A stretch of 7,619 bases of DNA from Acidobacteriota bacterium. GTDB lineage: Bacteria > Acidobacteriota > UBA890. Positions 1-6,386 of the stretch are shown here, in pieces (position 1 is the first letter of the stretch; every line of letters begins with the position of its first letter). Position numbers and translations under genes: made by a program. The notes below the pieces were generated by a model. It saw nothing but the letters and a program-made list of their open reading frames with translations. It ran no database searches and was not told the DNA's origin. The DNA is taken from contig JADFNY010000180.1 of assembly GCA_022563115.1 (NCBI GenBank), forward strand, positions 1 to 7,619, written 5' to 3'.

Positions 1-2051
1 TCGGCCAGATCTTCGTTGAGCGATTCTTGCCCGCCACCGCCGCCACCGCCGCCTCCGAAGCTCACTTGGGCTTCACGCATGAGCGCCTCGGCGCGCTGCA
101 GAAACTGTAGGGCGCGCTGCTCGGGGGGCATTGCCGCCTCGGCGTCGAGGCGGCCGAGCTCGGTCTCAGCGGGAATCATCTCGGCGACCGCGTTGCGCAT
201 GTACTCGGCCATCTTCTGGAAATCGGAGCCCGGCATCATGGCGCCGCGCCCTTGTGTGCGTCCGAGTACGAGTTCGACCTGCTCACGCAGCCGCGACTGG
301 TTGACCGCCAGGGTGCCGAGATCGCTCTCGTACTCGCGGTCGCTGAACCGGTCGCGGTCGCGGATCAAGCGGAAGGTCGCGGCGACGATTTGGCGCTGCC
401 GGCGGGCGAAGGCGGTGTCCTCTCGCCGACCGCCGCCGCCCCCACCGCCGCCGCCGCCGCCCTCCTGTTGCTGGCGGAAGATGCGATCGAAGGGGCGTAC
501 CTCCATGAAATAGATATCTGTTGTTCCGCTCTGGCCCGCACCACCGTCCTGGTTGTCGTAGGCGCGGGCGTAATACGAGATGAAATCGCCCGGCTCGAGC
601 TCCTCTTCTTCGAGATAGAAGGTATATCCGGCTAAAACATCGGGCCTGAGCTTGTCGCCCTCGTTGGGCCGGTACAGCGGTACGGTGACCTCCTCGCTGC
701 CGTTGACCGAGTAGATCAACTCGAGACCGGTGACGCCGAAATCATCTTCAACGATGACCTCGACCCAGGCCTCGTCGAGCGGGCTTACGGTGGTGTCGCG
801 GCCGGGCTCTTCGAAGGCGACCCTCGGCGGCTGGTCGGTGAGTGATTCGATGAAGTAGTCGGGGGACGCCGCCGCCATGGCGCCGCCGAAACCCTCGAGC
901 TCGACCCGGTAGAAACCGTCGCGCTCGACGTTGAACGATCCCCTCAGGCGGCCGTCCTCGGCGATTGCGAGGTCGACGATGAGTGGTTCCGCGTCGACCG
1001 ACGCTTCGGCTTCAGGATCGAGATCGAGGACCAATCGGCCGGCCGGTACTTGAACGGTCGGGGTGACGAGAACGACGACACGGGTGCCGGCAAGCACGGC
1101 GATATCACCGCCGTCTTCGACGGTGCGCGGTTCCAGGCCGCTGTAGTCGGGGAAGTAGAGCTCGAGGTCCATCGTGTCGACGTAGGGAAGGTCGACGACC
1201 TCGATGGTGTACATGCTCGACCGGACGCCGGCCGACTCGACGAAGTACTCGGTCTCGGATCCGACGTCGAACATCAAGAACGTGAACTCGTCGGTGCTCT
1301 CGTCGATCGTCATCGGCCAGCGTTCCCAATCGCCGCCGCCCGACTTGACGGCGATCTCGACTCGGTCGGAGTCGAAGCCGACCAGCTGTGCCGCCACGAG
1401 CTGGTCGGCGCCGCGCGCGATCTGTGCGTCGCCGGGGAGCACATCGATCGCATAGGGGTTGGCGAACGCCGAGCGCGCCCACGGCATGAACAGCAGGGGA
1501 GCGCCGGTGCGCAGGAAGGCCGGGCTCATGATCATCATCAGCATGACGAAGGCCATCGCCGACGCCAGCAGCGTCGAGAACCGCCGCAGCTTGCCGCGTT
1601 CGACGCCCCTGCCGTAGTCGATCTCGTGCAGGTTGTAGACCGCCGATTGCACGACCTCACGGACGAACTCCCGGGATGCCGACTGCGGGTCGGCGACGTC
1701 GTCGAGTTTCGACAGCTCGACGGCGCTGATCAGCTCCCCCGAGAGCTCGGGCATGTGCTCGCCGATATACAGCGCGACGCGCTGGTCAGCGACCCGGCGC
1801 GACAGCGGCACGATGAGGAAGCGCAGAATCAGGCCCAGGAGACCGGCGTAGGTCAAGGCGCTGAAGGCGAACATGGCCCACGGCCGGTAGCGGACATAGT
1901 CGAGACCCCAGGCGAGCGCCAGCAGGGCGAGGAGGCCGGCAATCAGAACGACGGCCATCCCCCGTAGCGCCACGCCCAACCGCCAACGGTTGCGCACCCG
2001 ACGAACTGCTTTTTCGAGCTTCTTGCGGTCCAGTTCTTCGAATGTGTTCAC
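1..2051 (-). CDS. DUF4175-type inner-membrane protein, N-terminal 683 residues (partial, runs off left edge)
   Basis: The frame is open from a GTG at 2051-2049 to the left edge with no stop. GTG is the only usable start after the preceding stop at 2097-2099, and a GGAG lies 8 bases upstream. A basic N-terminus is followed by hydrophobic segments at about 31-50, 59-83 and 159-178. Arg/Lys on the 84-158 side suggests that this loop is cytoplasmic and that everything after 178 is extracytoplasmic. Residues 200-520 are beta-rich and look like two or three Ig-like sandwiches, including a stretch around 430-515 ending in the pattern YYARAYDNQD. Then come an 11-Gly run (531-541), a charged, probably helical segment (545-600, rich in Arg, Gln and Glu), a second helical segment (610-663) and a 9-Gly run (666-674). 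Architecture and operon context fit the DUF4175 family of large membrane proteins found beside MoxR/VWA genes. No enzymatic motif is visible and the function is unknown. It is probably a membrane scaffold or partner of the BatA-type protein. Family assignment is by recall, not by search. Confidence 0.82.
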   Translation of the reverse strand, partial: MNTFEELDRKKLEKAVRRVRNRWRLGVALRGMAVVLIAGLLALLALAWGLDYVRYRPWAMFAFSALTYAGLLGLILRFLIVPLSRRVADQRVALYIGEHMPELSGELISAVELSKLDDVADPQSASREFVREVVQSAVYNLHEIDYGRGVERGKLRRFSTLLASAMAFVMLMMIMSPAFLRTGAPLLFMPWARSAFANPYAIDVLPGDAQIARGADQLVAAQLVGFDSDRVEIAVKSGGGDWERWPMTIDESTDEFTFLMFDVGSETEYFVESAGVRSSMYTIEVVDLPYVDTMDLELYFPDYSGLEPRTVEDGGDIAVLAGTRVVVLVTPTVQVPAGRLVLDLDPEAEASVDAEPLIVDLAIAEDGRLRGSFNVERDGFYRVELEGFGGAMAAASPDYFIESLTDQPPRVAFEEPGRDTTVSPLDEAWVEVIVEDDFGVTGLELIYSVNGSEEVTVPLYRPNEGDKLRPDVLAGYTFYLEEEELEPGDFISYYARAYDNQDGGAGQSGTTDIYFMEVRPFDRIFRQQQEGGGGGGGGGGGRREDTAFARRQRQIVAATFRLIRDRDRFSDREYESDLGTLAVNQSRLREQVELVLGRTQGRGAMMPGSDFQKMAEYMRNAVAEMIPAETELGRLDAEAAMPPEQRALQFLQRAEALMREAQVSFGGGGGGGGGQESLNEDLA
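30..56 (-). repeat. Nine-codon glycine tract in the DUF4175-type gene
   Basis: Nine consecutive glycine codons (GGN, mostly GGC with GGT, GGG and GGA interruptions) encode residues 666-674 of the DUF4175-type protein. It is probably a flexible linker after a helical segment. The mixed codons suggest selection for glycine rather than simple slippage alone. Confidence 0.8.
429..461 (-). repeat. Eleven-codon glycine tract in the DUF4175-type gene
   Basis: Eleven consecutive glycine codons encode residues 531-541. They mark the boundary between the beta-rich extracytoplasmic part and the charged helical part of the DUF4175-type protein. Five uninterrupted GGC codons come first, then GGT, GGG, three GGC and GGT. 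The interior GGC run could be prone to replication slippage. Confidence 0.8.
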
Positions 2052-2059
2052 GGTCTCAA

Positions 2060-2063
2060 CTCC
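2060..2063 (-). promoter_or_regulatory. Ribosome binding site for the DUF4175-type gene
   Basis: The minus strand reads GGAG here, 8 bases before the GTG at 2051-2049. It supports GTG as the start, since no ATG, GTG or TTG in this frame lies between it and the upstream in-frame stop. Confidence 0.6.
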
Positions 2064-2096
2064 AGCGGGGACGCCAGCGAGGATCTGTCTACCATA

Positions 2097-4217
2097 TTAT
2101 GCCGTGCCGGTGGCGGACGAAGGGGAAAGACGATTGGAGAGGGCGGTTTCTGCGGCCAGGACCACGAAGACGAGCACCAGCAAGTACCACCACCACGACT
2201 GCCTCGCCTCGCGATCCTCCGCCGTGACCTGATGGTCGAGCTCGAACCCCCCCGCGGCGGCGCCGCGATAGGTGAGGGCGGCGGCGAGCTCTTCCTGGTC
2301 GAGCTTCGAGAGGTCGGATTCGGTGCGATCGAGGTTGGCGGCGACAGCGAGCTCGTGGTCGCCGCTATCGTCGCTCCACGCCAGGGCGTAGAAGCCGGGG
2401 GCATCGAGCGGTATGCGATCGGACGCCGCGGCGGGGTCGGCCGACCCAAGGGCCATGCCGGTCGCCACCAACCCCGTCGTTGTGCCGTCGGGTGCCGTCA
2501 GCTCCACCGCCGTACCTTCTGGAAACTGCATTTCCTCGAGCGTCGCCAGGCGGAGGCTGCCACCGACCGTTTGCCAGGCCTCGGCCTCCTGGTAGCCGGC
2601 GACGTATCGGGTAGCCCGCTGGATGAATGGAACGAACACCTGGCCGTGGATCACGAGGTCGTTCCAGAAGCGGTCGAGGGTCGTCGGCCACACGAGCACC
2701 CGTCCCGACCCCACCGAGCGGGCCACCAACGCCGGGTTGCCATCGTCGAAGCCGGCGATCACCAGGTCGTCGGGGCCCGGCTCGAGTCGCCAATAACGGT
2801 AGAAGTTGGGCGCGGTGAAATCGCCGCTGCGCGGTGCGCTGAAGATCTCGAACACCGGGTGATTTCGGTCGTAGCTTGCCAGGGCGCCGCCGAACTCGGC
2901 GTTCCGGTCGACGATGTCGACGCTGAATCGCGGTGCCAGCGCGGTGGCGTCGCTGCCCTGCCATTCGCCCGGATGTACGAGCTCGCCGAGGGCAATGAGC
3001 ACCCCGCCGCCGGCCTCGACGAAGTTGCGCACAGCCGACCCGGCCGCGCCCGACGGGAAGGCCGTGTCGTTCAAGATTACCGCGTCGATGCCGCTCAGGT
3101 CGCTCGCTTGCAACTGGCCCACCGAGGTCCGCTGGAGGCGAAACGCCGGCCGTGTTCCGACCGACAGGGCGCCTCCGATGAAGAAGCTGTCGGTGTCGTG
3201 GGCGTTGTTGTTCTCGACCAGCAGGACGTTGATCGTCTCGCCGGGGTTGATGATGAAGTAGAAGGTGTTGTCGCCCGGCAACTTGTCCGTTCCGGCGAGC
3301 ACGGCGCCGCGTACCGCATCGGGGCCGACGGGCTGGGGCCGGAACTGCACCGTTAAGGCGGAGTTGGGCTCGAGCGTCACTCGGCGGGTATCGACCGCTT
3401 CGCCCCCGATCTGCAGGGTGACATCGATGTCCTCGGTCGGCTCGTCGCCTTGGTTGACCAAACGGGCGTTGACAACGAACTGCTCGCCGCCGTCCGCCGC
3501 CTCGCGCTGAAGGAGCACGGTGGCGATCGACAAGTTGCCGGCGGCCTCTTCGGCGACGTCGATGCCGGTCAGGATCGTGCCCTCGGGAAGCTGGACCGCC
3601 TGCTCGGGGTCCCATCCGACACGTTGGTAGTCGGTGATCAGCACGACCTCCTTGGCCGGGAGGGCGGACTCGGCGAGGAGTTGTTGGGCGATGGCGATCG
3701 CCGGCGCATAGCGGGTCGAGCGGCCGCTGGGCTCGATGGCCTCGAGGGTGCTCAGCAGCACCGAAGGCTCGGGCGTCGAGCGAACCGCAAGCTGGGCGGC
3801 GTCCGAGAAGAAGACCAGCGATGCACGGTCGGACGGGGCGAGATCGTTGATCGTGTCACGGGCCCTCTGTTGGGCGGTCGCCCAGCGGCCCGCGTAGCTC
3901 ATGCTGTGGCTATTGTCGATGAGGATGACGACCTCGCGGCTCGCCGACGACAGGGTGGCGGCGATGCTGTCCTCATTGAAGAACGGCCGGCTGAAGGCGA
4001 GGACGAGGATGGCCAACGCGGCGCAGCGCAGCAGAAACAGCAGCCAGTGGCGGATCTTCTGGCGTCGCATCGACTTGAACGGGACCTTCTGTACGAACAT
4101 CAACGACGGGAAGGGCACGATGATGGCCTTCTGGCGATAGGTCAGGTGCACCAGAATCGGAATCGCGATCGCCGCGAGGCCGACGGCAAATAGCGGCGCC
4201 AGAAACGAAAGGCCCAT
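2097..4217 (-). CDS. BatA-type membrane-anchored VWA protein with GATase-like domain (706 aa)
   Basis: The N-terminus matches the aerotolerance-regulator BatA domain: a hydrophobic segment at about 5-27, a basic loop (RQK at 28-30, RRQK at 51-54) and a second hydrophobic segment at 57-76. This puts the next region outside the inner membrane. A von Willebrand A domain spans about 95-235, with an intact MIDAS: D101xS103xS105, T168 in SGRST, and D196 in LITD. A CARDB/Ig-like beta region (about 228-320) follows, then a GATase-like alpha/beta region (about 328-520) starting INVLLVENN with a strand ending AGGGVLIAL. A further beta region (550-630) and a C-terminal membrane helix (about 675-693, after WWWY) complete it. 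At 706 residues it is about twice the length of minimal BatA proteins. The only cysteine is C65, in the second membrane segment, so the GATase-like region cannot use a cysteine nucleophile. The start codon shares one base with the DUF58 stop, implying coupled translation. Likely role: membrane partner of the MoxR ATPase, binding a protein through its metal site. Its substrate is unknown. Confidence 0.9.
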   Translation of the reverse strand: MGLSFLAPLFAVGLAAIAIPILVHLTYRQKAIIVPFPSLMFVQKVPFKSMRRQKIRHWLLFLLRCAALAILVLAFSRPFFNEDSIAATLSSASREVVILIDNSHSMSYAGRWATAQQRARDTINDLAPSDRASLVFFSDAAQLAVRSTPEPSVLLSTLEAIEPSGRSTRYAPAIAIAQQLLAESALPAKEVVLITDYQRVGWDPEQAVQLPEGTILTGIDVAEEAAGNLSIATVLLQREAADGGEQFVVNARLVNQGDEPTEDIDVTLQIGGEAVDTRRVTLEPNSALTVQFRPQPVGPDAVRGAVLAGTDKLPGDNTFYFIINPGETINVLLVENNNAHDTDSFFIGGALSVGTRPAFRLQRTSVGQLQASDLSGIDAVILNDTAFPSGAAGSAVRNFVEAGGGVLIALGELVHPGEWQGSDATALAPRFSVDIVDRNAEFGGALASYDRNHPVFEIFSAPRSGDFTAPNFYRYWRLEPGPDDLVIAGFDDGNPALVARSVGSGRVLVWPTTLDRFWNDLVIHGQVFVPFIQRATRYVAGYQEAEAWQTVGGSLRLATLEEMQFPEGTAVELTAPDGTTTGLVATGMALGSADPAAASDRIPLDAPGFYALAWSDDSGDHELAVAANLDRTESDLSKLDQEELAAALTYRGAAAGGFELDHQVTAEDREARQSWWWYLLVLVFVVLAAETALSNRLSPSSATGTA

Positions 4218-4219
4218 CA
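4215..4219 (-). other. Translational-coupling junction DUF58/BatA (TGATG)
   Basis: On the minus strand TGATG joins the DUF58 stop (TGA, 4219-4217) to the BatA-type ATG (4217-4215), sharing the A. An AGGG about 7 bases upstream, inside the end of the DUF58 gene, can serve as the binding site. The arrangement suggests near-equal production of the two MIDAS proteins. Confidence 0.8.
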
Positions 4220-5137
4220 GCGCACCCTGCCCATCTTCTCGCGCATCAACAAGTAGCGGAAAAGCGACTCGTCGAGCGGTTCGTCGGTTCGAACCAGGCC
4301 GTAGTCGATCTGGCTCTTGATCATCAAGCTGCTGATCTCTTCGAGGTGCTCGGCCATCATCTGTTTGTACTGCTCGCGCATGCGCGCGGGGACCACGGGA
4401 ACCGACTCGCCGGTCTCCAGATCTTCATAAGTTGCCGGTTCATCGAAGTCGAACTCGATCTCGGCGCGGTCGAGCACCTGGTAGACGATGACGTCGTGGC
4501 CGCGGTAGCGGAGGTTATTGACTGCGTCGATGACGGCGCGCGGCTCCTCGTAGAAGTCGGAAATCAGCACCACGATGCCGCGGCGTTTCGCCGCCTCGGT
4601 GAGCTTGAGCAGCGGCTTGAGGTACTCGCTGCGGCCGCCGGGCTCCAGGGTGTCGATGATGTGGAGGATGGTGTCGAGGTGCTTGGCCGAAGGCGGCACG
4701 TAGTCGACGATATCGTTGTCGAACGAAGCGAAGCCGACGCGATCACGCTGCTTGCTGGCGAAATAGGTCAGGCATGCCGCCAGGTAGCGGGCGTAGTCGA
4801 ACTTGGTAACCCCGTTGCTGCCGAAGTTCATCGAGCGCGAAACGTCGATGACAGATATGAAGTTGGCGTTCGATTCGGCTTCGAACTCCTTGACGTAGAA
4901 GCGGTCGGAACGGGCGAATACCTTCCAATCGATGCGCCGGATGTCGTCGCCTGGCATGTACTCACGGTGCTCGGCGAAATCCATCGAGAACCCCAGGTAC
5001 GGCGAGCGATGCAGGCCGTTGATGAACCCCTCGACGACGGTGCGGGCGAGCAGGTCGAGGCCATCGATGCGCGCCAGCACCTCCGGGTCCAGAAACCGGA
5101 CCCCGCTCTTGAATCGCCGCGTTGCCTCTGCTGCCAT
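4217..5137 (-). CDS. DUF58 protein with VWA-like MIDAS domain (306 aa, soluble)
   Basis: The hallmark DUF58 segment YMPGDDIRRIDWKVFAR lies at 60-76. It is followed by a VWA-like fold with the metal-site motif D98xS100xS102 (DVSRS), a probable third ligand at S170 in GGRS where a Thr is usual, and D194 in LISD. There is no signal peptide and no membrane helix. This is therefore the short, cytoplasmic form of the family, lacking the N-terminal membrane pair of longer DUF58 proteins. It lies between the MoxR gene (76-base gap) and the BatA-type gene (1-base overlap), the standard context in which DUF58 proteins act as partners of MoxR ATPases. The ATG at 5137 is supported by GAGGG at 5146-5150. 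Family membership is clear. The client it binds is unknown, and a role as adaptor between the ATPase and the membrane proteins is inference. Confidence 0.93.
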   Translation of the reverse strand: MAAEATRRFKSGVRFLDPEVLARIDGLDLLARTVVEGFINGLHRSPYLGFSMDFAEHREYMPGDDIRRIDWKVFARSDRFYVKEFEAESNANFISVIDVSRSMNFGSNGVTKFDYARYLAACLTYFASKQRDRVGFASFDNDIVDYVPPSAKHLDTILHIIDTLEPGGRSEYLKPLLKLTEAAKRRGIVVLISDFYEEPRAVIDAVNNLRYRGHDVIVYQVLDRAEIEFDFDEPATYEDLETGESVPVVPARMREQYKQMMAEHLEEISSLMIKSQIDYGLVRTDEPLDESLFRYLLMREKMGRVR

Positions 5138-5145
5138 CTGTTCAG

Positions 5146-5150
5146 CCCTC
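5146..5150 (-). promoter_or_regulatory. Ribosome binding site for the DUF58 gene
   Basis: The minus strand reads GAGGG 8 bases before the ATG at 5137-5135. It lies in the 76-base MoxR-DUF58 gap (5138-5213). That gap holds no convincing promoter and no hairpin followed by a T-run, so transcription probably continues through it. Confidence 0.55.
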
Positions 5151-5213
5151 GTTGTCGGCGCTACCCGGCCCCCGGTATGTGAGACGGTCGGGCGGCCGGA
5201 AGTTGTCCAACCT

Positions 5214-6350
5214 CTACATCCGCGACGCCGGTGTCGAAACGGCTTCGAGCAACTGCGTGATCATTTGATCGGTGGTCACGCGCTCCGATTCGGCGTGAAA
5301 GTTGATGAGAATCCGGTGGCGCAACACCGGCGGGGCCAGGTGGCGGATATCGTCGAAGTCGACGTAGTAGCGCCCGTGCAGGAGCGCCCGCGCCTTGCCG
5401 CCGAGGATCAGGTACTGGGCGGCGCGCACCGAGGCGCCGTACTCGATCCACTGCTTGATGAAGTCCGGGGCGTCGGGAGTCTCCGGACGCGTCTTGCGTA
5501 CCATATCGACGGCGAAGTTCATGACCGTCTCCGTAACGGGGACACGCCGGACGAGCCGCTGGAAGGCGATGATGTCGGGCCCGGTGATGGTTCGCTCGAA
5601 GGTCACGTCCTTGATCTTGGTCGTCTCGCGGACGACCTCACGCTCTTCCTCGACCGGTGGGTGTTCGATGATGATGTTGAACATGAAACGGTCGAGCTGC
5701 GCCTCGGGCAGGGGATAGGTCCCTTCGAGCTCGATCGGGTTCTGCGTCGCCAGCACGAGGAAGGGTTCCTCGAGCTTGTAGGTCACGCCCTGGGCGCTGA
5801 CCTGGTGCTCCTGCATCGCCTCGAGGAGGGCCGACTGCGTCTTGGGCGGCGTACGGTTGATCTCGTCGGCCAGCAGGATGTTGGTGAACACCGGGCCGGG
5901 CACGAACTGCAGGTTTCGCTTGCCGGTTTCGGCGTTCTGCTGGAGCACCTCGGTACCGGTGATGTCGGCCGGCATCAGGTCGGGGGTGAACTGGATGCGG
6001 GCGTATTCGAGCTCGAGAACGTCGGCGAGCGTCTGGACGAGGAGCGTCTTGGCCAACCCCGGAACTCCGGTGATGATGCTGTTGCCGCCGACGAAGAGGG
6101 TGAGCAGCACCTGCTCGATAACCTCGCTTTGGCCGATGATGATCTTGTGGATCTCTGTCGTCACCTTTTCGTAGCCTGCTTTGAAGCGCTCGGCGAGGGC
6201 GATGTCGTCGGCCGGCAAGTCAGCGACCCCATCGGCACTCGGCAGCTCCGGCGGCGCCTCCGTCGCCTCGGCCCGCGCTTCGTCGGCGATCGTCGGGCGA
6301 GCTGTCTCGGGCTCGATGTCTTCGGGGGCTGGTGAGTTTTCGATGTCCAT
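5214..6350 (-). CDS. moxR: MoxR-family AAA+ ATPase (378 aa)
   Basis: MoxR ATPases hydrolyse ATP as hexameric rings and act as chaperones or metal-insertion machines together with VWA proteins. The motifs are in order and intact: Walker A GVPGLAKT at 95-102, the MoxR stretch FTPDLMPADITG at 121-132, Walker B ILLADEIN at 158-165 (D162, E163), sensor 1 ATQNP at 201-205, arginine finger in LDRF (R221) and sensor 2 GASVRAA at 305-311 (R309). It is therefore predicted to be active. The core starts near residue 50. Before it lies an acidic, Pro/Ala/Glu-rich extension (1-50) that makes it longer than the usual 310-340 residues. There is no membrane segment, so it is cytoplasmic. The ATG at 6350 is supported by AGGA 6 bases upstream. 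The next three genes downstream include two MIDAS proteins, the known partners of this family. The symbol denotes the family; orthology to methylotroph moxR is not implied. Confidence 0.95.
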   Translation of the reverse strand: MDIENSPAPEDIEPETARPTIADEARAEATEAPPELPSADGVADLPADDIALAERFKAGYEKVTTEIHKIIIGQSEVIEQVLLTLFVGGNSIITGVPGLAKTLLVQTLADVLELEYARIQFTPDLMPADITGTEVLQQNAETGKRNLQFVPGPVFTNILLADEINRTPPKTQSALLEAMQEHQVSAQGVTYKLEEPFLVLATQNPIELEGTYPLPEAQLDRFMFNIIIEHPPVEEEREVVRETTKIKDVTFERTITGPDIIAFQRLVRRVPVTETVMNFAVDMVRKTRPETPDAPDFIKQWIEYGASVRAAQYLILGGKARALLHGRYYVDFDDIRHLAPPVLRHRILINFHAESERVTTDQMITQLLEAVSTPASRM

Positions 6351-6356
6351 GGATGG

Positions 6357-6360
6357 TCCT
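6357..6360 (-). promoter_or_regulatory. Ribosome binding site for the MoxR gene
   Basis: The minus strand reads AGGA 6 bases before the ATG at 6350-6348, within the 36-base gap after the DUF4159 stop. It supports keeping the acidic N-terminal extension in the protein, rather than a start nearer the ATPase core. Confidence 0.6.
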
Positions 6361-6386
6361 TCGCGGTGTGGCAGGGCTGGGCTTCC

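Noticed and set aside
16..513. Plus-strand proline-tract protein (two poly-Pro runs)
   Set aside because: The poly-Pro runs are the complement, in a shifted frame, of the glycine codons of the DUF4175-type gene.
1050..1967. Plus-strand open frame of 305 codons, His/Asp/Arg-rich
   Set aside because: It is the complement of the DUF4175-type coding sequence, and its composition looks like a shadow frame. The minus frame encodes membrane helices and beta domains.
2232..3356. Plus-strand open frame of 374 codons, and a minus-strand off-frame of 416 codons at 2365-3615
   Set aside because: Both lie within the BatA-type gene, whose frame has complete domains. Their products are Arg/Gly/Ala-biased without motifs.
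2097..4217. Assigning the symbol batA
   Set aside because: The N-terminal domain and VWA fit, but the added CARDB-like, GATase-like and C-terminal membrane parts make it a longer relative, not a clear orthologue of the Bacteroides aerotolerance gene.
5138..5213. Possible terminator or promoter in the longest gap (G/C-rich imperfect palindrome near 5163-5177)
   Set aside because: The palindrome does not pair cleanly, no T-run follows on the minus strand, and I see no -35/-10 pair. Readthrough into the DUF58 gene is simpler.
4932..6335. Plus-strand open frame of 467 codons opposite MoxR and DUF58
   Set aside because: It is exactly antisense to two genes with intact family motifs. Its translation has no recognisable domain, and G+C-rich genes commonly leave such open complementary frames.
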